Positions 6,839 through 14,594 of a stretch of 41,640 nt of DNA are shown here, in pieces (the stretch's first letter is position 1; the number at the start of each line of letters is the position of its first letter). The translations under genes and the position numbers were made by a program. Source of the stretch: Candidatus Peribacteraceae bacterium (GTDB lineage: Bacteria > Patescibacteriota > Gracilibacteria > Peribacterales > Peribacteraceae); contig JAQTSK010000011.1 in the NCBI GenBank assembly GCA_028711345.1, forward strand, positions 1 through 41,640, written 5' to 3'. Below the pieces are notes generated by a model that was given only the letters and a program-made list of their open reading frames with translations, did no database searches and had not been told where the DNA came from.

Positions 6839-8266
6839 ATGTCTCCCTCCGTCGATCTCGATCTCTGGCTGAAAGTGTTGAGCTTAATCGAGCCGCAGCT
6901 GGCACGCGGTCAGTTCATCACGTGGTTCAAGGACACGACGATTCTCGGTCGCGAAGGCAACAACGTGGTGATCGGTCTTCCGCTGCCGATGTTCTTGAAT
7001 TGGCATCTGGAGCACTACCGGACGATGACGATCGCCGCCATCAAGGAGGTTGATCCGACCATCGATCAGGTCGTGTATCAGGTGGACGGAGGACTGAAGG
7101 ACGATGCGACGCGGACACTCAGACTTCTCGAACATTTTCCGGACAGGAAGCGCCGTAAATTACCCGGCAGAGCTGAAGTGCGCATCGCTGAGGGGGTGAC
7201 GAGCAAGCTCTTGAATCCGCGTTACTCTCTTGAGAATTACGTCGTCGGTCCGGTCAATCGCTTGGCTCACGCCGCCTGCTCGGCGGTCGCCGGTGATCCG
7301 GGAGGCAAGTACAACCCGCTCTTCATTTACGGCGGTGTGGGACTGGGCAAGACGCATCTTTTGCAGGCGACGGGGAATGCGATTCTGCGAACACTCCCGC
7401 AGGCAGTGGTGCTCTACACGACGTCCGAAGATTTCACGAATCAAGTCATCGAAGCCATTCAGCACAACAAGATGGAGCAGTTCCGACGCCGCTACAGGGA
7501 AGTCGATGTGTTCATCATTGATGACATCCAATTTTTGGCGAATAAAGAACGTACGCAGGAGGAATTATTCCATACGTTCAATACGCTTACAGAAGAGCGC
7601 AAGCAGATCGTCATCAGCTCCGATCGCCCGCCCAAGGAATTGACGATCATGCAGGATCGTCTGGTCTCCCGGTTCGAGCGTGGGATGGTGGCTGACGTGA
7701 CGATGCCGGACTACGAAACGCGCTACGCCATTCTGGCGGAGAAGGCGCAGGGATACGGACTCCTCCTTGAAGACAAAGTGCTTCGCCATGTCGCCGAACA
7801 CGCCACGAAGAGTATCCGGCAATTGGAAGGGATTCTGATGCAGGCGGTGGCGCAGTACGAGCTGGAGCATTGTGTGCCGACCGTGCGGTCCATGACGGAC
7901 ATCATGAACAAGCTCTGCGATTCCTCTGACGGGAAAAATGAGGATGTCGGGTTCGTGAAGGATCCGGAGAAGGCCATCGCGTTTCAGGATGTATTGGAGA
8001 CCGTGAGCAAGTATTTCTCGGTGTCCATTCCGGACATGCTGGGCGACTCACGCGTCCGTGAGATTCTCATTCCCCGTCAGATCGCGATGTACATCGGCAA
8101 GAAGCACGTCCGTATGAGCTTCGTGCGGCTCGGTGCCACGTTCAGTAACCGCGATCACACGACGGTGATGAACGCGGTGGAGAAGATCGAGACCAAGATG
8201 AAAGAAGACGGGCAACTGCTGAGGGAAGTGCGCACGATCGAGAAGGAAGTTGGTGTTAAAGCATAG
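6839..8266 (+). CDS. dnaA: Chromosomal replication initiator DnaA
   Basis: 475 residues from the ATG at 6839. An earlier in-frame start exists, but it would translate the period-9 array and part of rseP, so it is rejected. Domain I (about 1-95) is followed by a short linker, then the AAA+ domain with Walker A GGVGLGKTHLLQA near 162-174 and Walker B VFIIDDIQFLANKE near 223. Domain IV has the DNA-binding signature SNRDHTTVMNAVEKIE near 435. DnaA binds TTATCCACA-type boxes, opens the origin and loads DnaB. One such box pair lies 1.4 kb upstream at 5408-5433. The gene is flanked on both sides by iterated-word hairpin arrays. No Shine-Dalgarno motif precedes the start. Confidence 0.97.
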   Translation: MSPSVDLDLWLKVLSLIEPQLARGQFITWFKDTTILGREGNNVVIGLPLPMFLNWHLEHYRTMTIAAIKEVDPTIDQVVYQVDGGLKDDATRTLRLLEHFPDRKRRKLPGRAEVRIAEGVTSKLLNPRYSLENYVVGPVNRLAHAACSAVAGDPGGKYNPLFIYGGVGLGKTHLLQATGNAILRTLPQAVVLYTTSEDFTNQVIEAIQHNKMEQFRRRYREVDVFIIDDIQFLANKERTQEELFHTFNTLTEERKQIVISSDRPPKELTIMQDRLVSRFERGMVADVTMPDYETRYAILAEKAQGYGLLLEDKVLRHVAEHATKSIRQLEGILMQAVAQYELEHCVPTVRSMTDIMNKLCDSSDGKNEDVGFVKDPEKAIAFQDVLETVSKYFSVSIPDMLGDSRVREILIPRQIAMYIGKKHVRMSFVRLGATFSNRDHTTVMNAVEKIETKMKEDGQLLREVRTIEKEVGVKA

Positions 8267-8302
8267 CCAGCACGTGCAATGGGCTTCGATTCGCTTCTCC
8301 AT

Positions 8303-8398
8303 ATTGATAAATTGTTATATTGTTAAATTGTTGATTAGCGAGGACAAATCTTTATGCTCGCTTGCGAACAATTTAACAATTTAGCAATATAACAATCT
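8303..8398. repeat. Period-8 iterated-word inverted array between dnaA and thrS
   Basis: Left arm 8303-8334: ATTGATAA, ATTGTTAT, ATTGTTAA, ATTGTTGA. Right arm 8367-8398: AACAATTT, AACAATTT, AGCAATAT, AACAATCT. The segments 8311-8332 and 8375-8396 are reverse complements with one mismatch in 22. The loop is about 40 bases and contains CGCTTGCG. The word is shared with the array at 2128-2384. Confidence 0.85.
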
Positions 8399-8422
8399 GA
8401 CTGATTTTCTACCACTTCACAC

Positions 8423-10225
8423 ATGTCCTCCGATCAACTCTTTGCTCTCCGTCACTCACTCGCTCACGTTCTTGCCCAAGCTGTGATGAAGCTCTGGCCG
8501 GGAACGTTGGTCACGATCGGGCCGCCAATCGAGAACGGCTGCTACTACGACTTCCTCTTTCCGCAGCCGATCACGGATAGTGACCTGCCGACGATCGAGA
8601 AGGAGATGAAGAAGATCATCTACCAAGGCCAGACGTTCCGGTGCGATGAACTGAAGGTCGCCGATGCCAAGAAGTTCTGGAGGAAGCTGAAGCAGACGTT
8701 CAAAGTCGAGCTGATCGAGGATCTGGAGAAGAATGAGAAGGTGAAGACCGTGACCCACTATACGAACATCGGTCCCAAGGGCGAGGACACGTTCGTCGAT
8801 CTCTGCCGCGGCGGGCACGTGGAATCAACGAAAGATATTCCGGTGGACGGATTCAAAGTGACGACTCTCGCCGGTGCGTACTGGAGAGGGGATGAGAAGC
8901 GTGAACAGCTCACGCGCATTTACGTCGTCGCGTTTCCGACGAAGGTCGAGCTCGATGCGCATTTGAAAATGGTTGAAGAGGCGAAGAAGCGCGATCACCG
9001 CAAGCTTGGGAAAGAGCTCGATCTGTTCACGTTCTCCGATCTGGTCGGACCGGGTCTTCCCCTCTGGACGCCGCGCGGCACGATCATCGTCGATCAAATT
9101 GAAGCACTCGGAAAAGAGATGGAGGAGAAGGGCGGATATCAGCGGGTTCGGACTCCCCACATTGCCAAAGGCAAGTTGTACGCTCAGACGGGACATCTTG
9201 CGCATTACAAAACATCCATGTTCCCCCCGATGAAGCTGGACGGTGAGGAGGAGTACTACCTGAAGCCGATGAACTGTCCGCACCATCATGAGATTTTTGC
9301 CAGCTCACCCAAGAGCTACCGCGATCTGCCTCTCCGGTACGGTGAGTACGGACACTGTTACCGCTACGAGGATTCCGGCGCGTTGTTCGGTCTGATGCGC
9401 GTACGGTCGCTGTGCATGAACGATGCACACATCTATTTGACTGAGGAGCAGTTCGAGCAGGAGTTCAATGCCGTCATTGATCTGTACATTGAGTATTTCA
9501 GAATCTTCGACATCGGCAAGTTCGTCATGCGTCTCTCTCTTCATGATCCGAAGGAGCTCGGTAAGAAGTACGTCAACCAGCCGAAGTTATGGCTCAAGAC
9601 CGAGGAGATGGTGCGTCAGGCGATGAAGAAGAAGAATGTAAATTATGTTGAAGTCCCCGATGAAGCCGCGTTCTACGGTCCCAAGATCGATGTGCAGATC
9701 TGGAGTGCCATCGGACGGGAATTCACGCTGGCGACCAATCAGGTGGACTTCGATGTGCCGGGGAAGATGGGACTCAAGTACATCGACAAAGACGGTTCAG
9801 AGAAGATTCCTCTCTGCATTCACCGCGCACCGCTCTCGACTCATGAGCGTCTCGTTGGATTCTTAATCGAGCATTTCGCCGGACACTTTCCCCTCTGGCT
9901 CGCTCCTGTTCAAGTTAATATTCTTCCGGTCGCCGCTCCGCATGAGGAAGCCGCAGCCAAGCTGGCAGCGGATCTGAAGGGGAGGGGAGTGCGGGTGACA
10001 GTTCTCCCGTCCACCGATTCCCTCGGCAAGCGCATCCGCGACGGCGAGATGATGAAGGTTCCCTATCTGCTGGTTCTCGGTGATCGAGAAATTGCAGAGA
10101 AGACGGTGACGGTGCGGAACACGAAGACGAAGAAGCAGGCGGTAATTCCTTTGAGCGATTTTATGGAAAAGACGGTCTCAGATATTGACAAACGGTCGTT
10201 GATGTATACCATTGGCTCAGTATGA
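8423..10225 (+). CDS. thrS: Threonine-tRNA ligase lacking the N-terminal TGS domain
   Basis: 600 residues. The editing domain begins at once with HSLAH (residues 11-15), and its second motif CRGGH is near residue 127. The class II catalytic core follows: MNCPHHHEIF near 282 with the zinc-binding cysteine, motif 2 RVRSLCMNDAHIY, and motif 3 HRAPLSTHERLVGFLIEH. The anticodon-binding domain starts at about PLWLAPVQVNILPV. Typical bacterial enzymes are about 640 residues with a TGS domain first; here that domain is missing, and no in-frame upstream coding is visible because the period-8 array lies there. Charging and editing should still work. The stop codon overlaps the next small gene as ATGA. 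Confidence 0.97.
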   Translation: MSSDQLFALRHSLAHVLAQAVMKLWPGTLVTIGPPIENGCYYDFLFPQPITDSDLPTIEKEMKKIIYQGQTFRCDELKVADAKKFWRKLKQTFKVELIEDLEKNEKVKTVTHYTNIGPKGEDTFVDLCRGGHVESTKDIPVDGFKVTTLAGAYWRGDEKREQLTRIYVVAFPTKVELDAHLKMVEEAKKRDHRKLGKELDLFTFSDLVGPGLPLWTPRGTIIVDQIEALGKEMEEKGGYQRVRTPHIAKGKLYAQTGHLAHYKTSMFPPMKLDGEEEYYLKPMNCPHHHEIFASSPKSYRDLPLRYGEYGHCYRYEDSGALFGLMRVRSLCMNDAHIYLTEEQFEQEFNAVIDLYIEYFRIFDIGKFVMRLSLHDPKELGKKYVNQPKLWLKTEEMVRQAMKKKNVNYVEVPDEAAFYGPKIDVQIWSAIGREFTLATNQVDFDVPGKMGLKYIDKDGSEKIPLCIHRAPLSTHERLVGFLIEHFAGHFPLWLAPVQVNILPVAAPHEEAAAKLAADLKGRGVRVTVLPSTDSLGKRIRDGEMMKVPYLLVLGDREIAEKTVTVRNTKTKKQAVIPLSDFMEKTVSDIDKRSLMYTIGSV

Positions 10226-10410
10226 AAACTTGTGACCACAATGAGCAATTGGATCTTCGTCGGCTGGAGGAAGAAGAGTTGACGACAACAAATGTTGCTA
10301 GACTTACTAACCCGTGGTTGGAACAACCTGCGGTCGGTGGAGCAATTTCCGATCGTACTAAAAAATTCTTTAAACAGGTTATCAGTGTTTTTGCAAAGTG
10401 TTTAACGTAG
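10222..10410 (+). CDS. Small hypothetical protein translationally coupled to thrS
   Basis: 62 residues. Its ATG overlaps the thrS stop codon (ATGA), an arrangement that favours translational coupling. The product is charged at the N-terminus (LRRLEEEELTTTNVARL) with a basic C-terminal helix (RTKKFFKQVISVFAKCL). No family is recognised. The overlap is the main evidence for a real gene; length and composition alone would not prove it. Confidence 0.4.
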   Translation: MKTCDHNEQLDLRRLEEEELTTTNVARLTNPWLEQPAVGGAISDRTKKFFKQVISVFAKCLT

Positions 10411-10506
10411 ACGAAGAAGCAGACGAGGGTGGGAGTGCAGGCATTTACCGTTCAATTGGATGCGGATATTCGCGCGCGGCGGCTTCAGGAATCGTTCTAG
10501 TATCGT

Positions 10507-10728
10507 ATGAGGATCTCCGAAATCGACAGGGTGCTTCTGAATAAGGGCAGGCTAACACCCGCTCACGAGCAATTGTTGATAGCGTATCGAAAATCCGCAG
10601 TAGCGGGAGCAAAAGGTCGTGCTGCTGGGCTCAGTGCAGAAGTGTTATTACGTTTAAGAAGAATTACTGCCGCTTTCAGTTTTCGAACTTCCGGACAGCA
10701 CAAGAGCACTTCTGAATCTGCATCATAG
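10507..10728 (+). CDS. Possible small hypothetical protein
   Basis: 73 residues, N-terminal half helical and plausible (ISEIDRVLLNKGRLTPAHEQLL), C-terminal half low in complexity and basic. No promoter, ribosome-binding site or family supports it. It lies alone in the roughly 530-bp stretch 10411-10941, which otherwise holds only the palindrome at 10823-10856. It may be spurious or a decayed gene. Confidence 0.25.
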   Translation: MRISEIDRVLLNKGRLTPAHEQLLIAYRKSAVAGAKGRAAGLSAEVLLRLRRITAAFSFRTSGQHKSTSESAS

Positions 10729-10822
10729 TCAGATCGTTTCGGAAGCGGAATTTGGCAGGGGGAAATCGGCTGCCATCCCTCATTCACGCGGGAATGCGCA
10801 GGCTTTCGCCACAAGTTTCGTC

Positions 10823-10856
10823 GTCGTAGAGACGCAAAATTTTGCGTCTCTACGAC
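10823..10856. repeat. Perfect 34-bp palindrome
   Basis: The half-site GTCGTAGAGACGCAAAA is followed without a spacer by its exact reverse complement. It lies about 85 bases before the Lgt-like gene. From memory, palindromes of the type GTAGAGACGCAAAA/TTTTGCGTCTCTAC are widespread in intergenic DNA of unrelated bacteria, which suggests a mobile or repeatedly acquired element. Confidence 0.85.
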
Positions 10857-10941
10857 AACAGCCTCAGCCGATTCGTGAGTTCAGTCCTCTGTTTCACCTT
10901 TGCCCTCCACCGGCACTCATTTTCCTGATATTCTCCCCCCC

Positions 10942-11865
10942 GTGTTCGAAGCCTTTCAGTTCGGCCCCGTCATCATCTGGATGCGAGTCGTCTTTCTGAT
11001 GTTGGCGATTGTGATGTCCGCGGAGTTCTTCTTCCGCCTGTCCAAGTCCGCGGGTTTGAGCTTGCAGAGCCTGAAGGATCATGCGTGGCTTCATGCGCTC
11101 GCATTCTTCCTCGGCGGCCGCATCCTCGCCGTCATCGCGAATTATCCCTCCTATGTGTCCAATCTTCTGCGCATCGTCGATCTCCGTGACGGCGGATTCA
11201 GTTTCATCGGAGGCGCACTGGGTGTCGGCACGGTGATCTTCTTCACGACACGGAACCAGCGGACGACGTTCCTGCAGTGGATGGATGTTCTGCTGCCGGC
11301 TGCCACGTTCGGGCTCTTCTTCGACTGGTTCGGCATGTTCCTGTCCGCACAGGCGTACGGAAAGCCGGCGAACGTCTTCTGGGCGGTGACACTGAATACG
11401 TATGACGTCCGTTATACCGTTCCCATCCATCCGGTGCAGATGTATTACGCTCTGTTCTATCTCGCGCTCACGTTCTCGCTCCTGCTCATCCGCAAATATT
11501 CCAGACGCGCCGGATCCGAGACGCTCGTCGGGATCATTGCGGCATCCATCGGGGTGTTCCTGTTCGAGTTCTTCCGCGGTGACGTGGGCATTCCCGTCTT
11601 TGCGAAGCTGCCCGACTTTGCGTTTCTCGCCTGCCTCATCGGGAGCCTAGGCGTTCTGGCGATGCTGGAAGAACGTCTGACCCAGAGAGTCAATACGCTG
11701 TACGGCGTGACCATCGGCGTCCTGACACTCGCGTACGTGTTTAGCAGGTCTTGGATCGATTTCCCCCAGTATCAGCTTCGCTTCAGTCAGGTGCTGGCGG
11801 TTCTTGCCTTGGTGGCGGCGGTCGTATACGTTGTGGTCCATCGCTGGAAGTATCCGCACCTGTAG
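10942..11865 (+). CDS. Degenerate Lgt-family (prolipoprotein diacylglyceryl transferase-like) membrane protein
   Basis: 307 residues from a GTG at 10942; a TTG at 10900 would add 14. The overall layout is that of Lgt: about seven hydrophobic helices, GGRILAVIANYP early, GGFSFIGGALGVG in the middle, and IHPVQMYYALFY after the third loop. Residues considered essential in Lgt are changed. The histidine of the usual SFHGG is isoleucine (SFIGG), and the G-R-I-G-N-F-x-N-G-E signature reads FFDWFGMFLSAQAYG, losing the arginine and asparagines. Lgt attaches diacylglycerol to lipoproteins at the membrane; this protein may be inactive in that reaction or act on another substrate. The family call is firm, the enzymatic role is not. 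Confidence 0.75.
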   Translation: MFEAFQFGPVIIWMRVVFLMLAIVMSAEFFFRLSKSAGLSLQSLKDHAWLHALAFFLGGRILAVIANYPSYVSNLLRIVDLRDGGFSFIGGALGVGTVIFFTTRNQRTTFLQWMDVLLPAATFGLFFDWFGMFLSAQAYGKPANVFWAVTLNTYDVRYTVPIHPVQMYYALFYLALTFSLLLIRKYSRRAGSETLVGIIAASIGVFLFEFFRGDVGIPVFAKLPDFAFLACLIGSLGVLAMLEERLTQRVNTLYGVTIGVLTLAYVFSRSWIDFPQYQLRFSQVLAVLALVAAVVYVVVHRWKYPHL

Positions 11866-11953
11866 TCCATTTCCCCCGTTTCCCTTGAACACACTTCTCT
11901 CACTCCTCCCCGATTCTACGACGATTTTTTCTCCCGCGTCGCCGGTATTCTTC

Positions 11954-12262
11954 ATGCAGGTGATCATGGTACTGATCGCCTTCTTCGTGATTTTTCTCGT
12001 ACTGTTCGCCACGCGCGACATCATTCTTCGGACGAATTCGTTCCTGTATCAGACAGTGTGCATTTTGCTGGTTGCGGCGTTACCGGTTGTCGGATTTCTG
12101 ATCTACCTGCTGATCCGCCCTTCTCGCACGCTGGCACAACGGCGTCTCGAAAAGAAGGTGGGGGATTTGTTATCGAGGTTGCAGGGAACGAAGAAGGAAG
12201 GAAAGGGAAGTGCGGGGAGTAAGGGAGGTGCGGGAGGAAAGACGCCTGCGGAAAAATCTTAA
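11954..12262 (+). CDS. Two-helix membrane protein (PLDc_N-like)
   Basis: 102 residues from the ATG at 11954; a TTG at 11885 would add 23. Two hydrophobic segments (IMVLIAFFVIFLVLF and VCILLVAALPVVGFLIYLLI) precede a basic motif (RPSRTLAQRRLEKK). The LPVVGFLIYLLIRP stretch resembles the short PLDc_N-type membrane domain. The tail is a low-complexity Gly/Lys/Ser region encoded by a period-9 DNA array (12191-12244). It lies between the Lgt-like gene and another small membrane protein in the same orientation, probably in one transcript. Function unknown; start uncertain. Confidence 0.6.
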   Translation: MQVIMVLIAFFVIFLVLFATRDIILRTNSFLYQTVCILLVAALPVVGFLIYLLIRPSRTLAQRRLEKKVGDLLSRLQGTKKEGKGSAGSKGGAGGKTPAEKS

Positions 12263-12315
12263 CCGTCAAATCACCTTCCCGACGTTCCTTCCCTTCCGTA
12301 TTTTCACCTCCTTCC
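12191..12315. repeat. Period-9 array spanning the end of a CDS, with inverted partner
   Basis: 12191-12244 reads in 9-base words AAGAAGGAA, GGAAAGGGA, AGTGCGGGG, AGTAAGGGA, GGTGCGGGA, GGAAAGACG and is translated as a Gly/Lys/Ser tail. The complementary pyrimidine arm follows in the gap at 12271-12315: TCACCTTCC, CGACGTTCC, TTCCCTTCC, GTATTTTCA, CCTCCTTCC. The words are more degenerate than at the other loci. Confidence 0.6.
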
Positions 12316-12316
12316 C

Positions 12317-12718
12317 ATGAAACCCTTTCTCGTCTACTGGTTCTGGCCCAATCCCGGAGGATGGCAGTACACGGATACGACTGTGCAGGTGATCCTTGGT
12401 GCCTGTGTGTTGATGTTACTTGCGTCGTTTGTCCTCGCGTTCTGGCGCTCACGCTTGTCCAACCCGATGACTCGGATTCTCTCCAAATCCTGGCCGTCCG
12501 CCGCCTTCTGGTTCGGCATCACCGGCGTCGCGTTCGTGGTCAGCAGGGAGGCGACGATCCAGTTCCTGTCCATGCGCGTTCTCTGGCTGGTTTGGTTGGT
12601 GATTCTCGCACTGTTCGCATTCATCCAGTTCCTCTCGTTCCGTCGCAGGCATTACACGGTCGTAGCGAACAAGCGCGTAGTGGATGAGAGGGAGAAGTAT
12701 TTGCCGAGAAAGAAGTAG
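12317..12718 (+). CDS. Small three-helix membrane protein
   Basis: 133 residues with a short N-terminal Trp/Pro-rich stretch (YWFWPNPGGWQYTD) and three hydrophobic helices: TVQVILGACVLMLLASFVLAF, SAAFWFGITGVAFVV, and VLWLVWLVILALFAFIQFL. It ends in a basic cytoplasmic tail (RRRHYTVVANKRVVDEREK). The family is not recognised; similar uncharacterised proteins occur widely in CPR genomes, as far as I recall. The start at 12317 follows directly on the pyrimidine arm of the upstream array. Confidence 0.65.
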   Translation: MKPFLVYWFWPNPGGWQYTDTTVQVILGACVLMLLASFVLAFWRSRLSNPMTRILSKSWPSAAFWFGITGVAFVVSREATIQFLSMRVLWLVWLVILALFAFIQFLSFRRRHYTVVANKRVVDEREKYLPRKK

Positions 12719-12760
12719 CTCTGGATGCTGCTTTGTCGCTCTCGTTTTGTGTTTCACCGA

Positions 12761-12842
12761 AGGCAAAAAGGCAAAAGGGCAAGAAGGCAAGAAGCACGAA
12801 AATTTTTGCCCTATTTCCTTTTTGCCCTCTTGCCCTTTCGTC
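12761..12842. repeat. Period-8 iterated-word inverted array
   Basis: Left arm 12761-12800: AGGCAAAA, AGGCAAAA, GGGCAAGA, AGGCAAGA, AGCACGAA. Right arm 12803-12842: TTTTTGCC, CTATTTCC, TTTTTGCC, CTCTTGCC, CTTTCGTC. The arms are almost adjacent, so the RNA or single strand can form a long purine/pyrimidine hairpin. It lies between two membrane-protein genes. Confidence 0.85.
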
Positions 12843-12927
12843 ATGTCTACTTCTATTGACATATCGCTTCGGTCAAAGGAATATCGCTATTCCTGTGCCT
12901 CTGAAACACCACACTGAATCGGCGTTT

Positions 12928-13662
12928 ATGTTGCTGCTGGGCTTTGTCATTTGTTTTACAGGTACGCTGATTGCACTCTTGCCGCCTGTTCCGCAGGGCG
13001 TGAAGTTCTGGGTGTTGCTGACAGCTCTTGCCGTTCTCTATCCGCTGAGTCTTCACCGGAAGTTCCGTACTCATCGCGCGGACTATGAGTTCCGTCTGTT
13101 GCACTGGTTTCCGCTGCTGATGCTCGGTATCTGGATCGTTCTGGCCACATTCGATCAACGCTCGTCGTTCGTCCACATCCTGTTTCTCGGTTTCTTCGTC
13201 CTCTGGTCGTTGCCGCTCTCACTGCTTGGCATTGTGCTGCTTGGTCTCTTCGCATTTCACGTCCTGCGTCGCCGGACGTTCCGCCTGAGCGTTCTGTCGG
13301 TTCTGATGGTGCTCTTCGCAGCCGGAGCGATTGCCACGGAGGTTGCCGGTCTCCATTCGCGTCTCTCCGCAATGATCTTTCCCGCTGACGGCAACTTTCA
13401 ACAAACGGTTGAGTCTGTCATTTCCAAAGCCCGTTCATTGATCGGAAGAGAAGGTCGGTGTCCCCGGACTTCAGTCGGTCGTATCGAGACGATTGAAGGT
13501 ATCGATCAATCGTCATCCTCATCGCTTCCCGCTGAAATTTCCACGCGTCGTCCTCGTCGTCTTGCGAGTTCGGGTCCGGAAGATGTTGTGATTATTGCAG
13601 TCGGTTTACTCGGTCTGTATGCGGCAACGCTGCATGACAGGAGCCGGAAGCGTTGTTCATGA
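12928..13662 (+). CDS. Polytopic membrane protein, unknown function
   Basis: 244 residues from the ATG at 12928. Longer in-frame starts would translate the period-8 array and are not credible. There are six or so hydrophobic segments in the first 150 residues (LLLGFVICFTGTLIALL, FWVLLTALAVLYPLSL, LLMLGIWIVLATF, ILFLGFFVLWSLPLSLLGIVLLGLF, VLSVLMVLFAAGAIA). A soluble Ser/Arg-rich stretch follows, then a last hydrophobic piece VVIIAVGLLGLYAATL. No motif identifies the family. It could belong with the preceding small membrane genes and the C39-like peptidase that follows, but a promoter before the latter suggests a separate transcript. Confidence 0.6.
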   Translation: MLLLGFVICFTGTLIALLPPVPQGVKFWVLLTALAVLYPLSLHRKFRTHRADYEFRLLHWFPLLMLGIWIVLATFDQRSSFVHILFLGFFVLWSLPLSLLGIVLLGLFAFHVLRRRTFRLSVLSVLMVLFAAGAIATEVAGLHSRLSAMIFPADGNFQQTVESVISKARSLIGREGRCPRTSVGRIETIEGIDQSSSSSLPAEISTRRPRRLASSGPEDVVIIAVGLLGLYAATLHDRSRKRCS

Positions 13663-13702
13663 TCCTTGCAGAGGCATCCGGGCGAAGCCGCACAAATCGT
13701 GA

Positions 13703-13708
13703 TAGAAT
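13703..13708 (+). promoter_or_regulatory. Extended -10 promoter of the C39-like gene
   Basis: TGATAGAAT (TAGAAT at 13703-13708 with a TGn extension) ends 9 bases before the ATG at 13718. No -35 box is seen. Predicts a leaderless or nearly leaderless mRNA. Confidence 0.5.
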
Positions 13709-13717
13709 CACCGTCTC

Positions 13718-14590
13718 ATGCAGCGGCGTCTTTTTCTCATCATCGGCATTGTGTTTGTGTTTCTGTGCGCTGTCGTCGCCGTTCCCCGCGCCACCTCGTG
13801 GTGGGAACGACGCGAAGCGATTGCAGAACAGGCATCCGTTCGTCTGCCTCCCGCTTCGCATTTCAATGTTTCGTCTTCATTCTCTTTTTCATCTTTTTCC
13901 TCCTCTTCCTCCACTTCCTCCACTTCCTCCTTTTCCTCCTTTTCTTCCTTTTCTTCCTTTCCCCCTTCCTCGCGAAGTCCGGCTAGTTCCGCGAAGATCG
14001 GAGAGCGAAGTGGGGAAGGCGAAGCGGGGTCCGTCAATTGGGATGTCCCCTTCACTTCCCAAGCGCCCGCCGGGAATTGGGATCCTCCCTACGACGAGGC
14101 ATGCGAAGAGGCGAGTGTGCTGATGGCGCTTCGCTATTTTCAGGCTAAGCCGATCACGTCCGCAGAGGATGCCGATCACGGGATTGTCGCGCTGGTTGAA
14201 GCGAATACAGCGCTTGGATTTCCCATCGATGACACCGCCGAGCAGGTGAGAACGCTCATCGAATCACAGGATCCGACACTCCGCGTGTCCCTGATGAAAG
14301 ATCCCGCAATCGAGCCTCTGCAGGACGCTCTCCGCTCAGGCGCGCTCATTATCATGCCGCTGGCAGGCAGGGAAATCGGCAATCCGTACTTCCAGACCCC
14401 CGGTCCGCTCTACCACATGCTCGTCGTTCGCGGATTCACCGGGGACGGCTATGCCATCACCAATGACCCCGGCACGAAGCGCGGGAAAGAATTCGTCTAC
14501 CGCTGGCAGACCCTTCTGGATGCGAACCACGATTGGAACGGCGGGGATGTGGGGAATGGAGAGAGGGTGGTGGTCGTGGTTGGCAAGTAG
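13718..14590 (+). CDS. Membrane-anchored C39-like cysteine peptidase
   Basis: 290 residues. An N-terminal signal-anchor helix (LFLIIGIVFVFLCAVVAV, about 5-22) is followed by a Ser/Phe/Thr low-complexity linker (about 50-95) encoded by a period-9 DNA array. A Peptidase_C39_2-type domain begins at NWDVPFTSQAPAGNWDPPY. The likely catalytic residues are Cys129 (DEACEEAS), His233 (YHMLVV) and Asp250 (ITNDPGT). The domain should lie outside the membrane. Related proteins may cut peptides or act as peptidoglycan or bacteriocin-processing enzymes, but the substrate here is unknown. It is a single gene with its own extended -10 box. Confidence 0.83.
   Translation: MQRRLFLIIGIVFVFLCAVVAVPRATSWWERREAIAEQASVRLPPASHFNVSSSFSFSSFSSSSSTSSTSSFSSFSSFSSFPPSSRSPASSAKIGERSGEGEAGSVNWDVPFTSQAPAGNWDPPYDEACEEASVLMALRYFQAKPITSAEDADHGIVALVEANTALGFPIDDTAEQVRTLIESQDPTLRVSLMKDPAIEPLQDALRSGALIIMPLAGREIGNPYFQTPGPLYHMLVVRGFTGDGYAITNDPGTKRGKEFVYRWQTLLDANHDWNGGDVGNGERVVVVVGK
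13895..13969. repeat. Period-9 array inside the C39-like gene
   Basis: Consecutive 9-base words of the type TCCACTTCC, TCCACTTCC, TCCTTTTCC, TCCTTTTCT, TCCTTTTCT encode the Ser/Thr/Phe linker. Because 9 is a multiple of 3 the frame is kept and the protein repeats a three-residue unit. There is no nearby inverted partner. Confidence 0.75.
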
Positions 14591-14594
14591 AATA

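Noticed and set aside
5440-6840. 466-codon open frame on the minus strand opposite rseP
   Set aside because: It is the antisense shadow of rseP and of the period-9 array; the product is His/Asp/Arg-rich low-complexity sequence without domain pattern, while the plus strand encodes a complete M50 protease.
13895-13969. Possible CRISPR-like or microsatellite array
   Set aside because: Units are 9 bases without spacers and are translated in frame as a Ser-rich linker; no CRISPR repeat-spacer structure exists here or elsewhere in the window.
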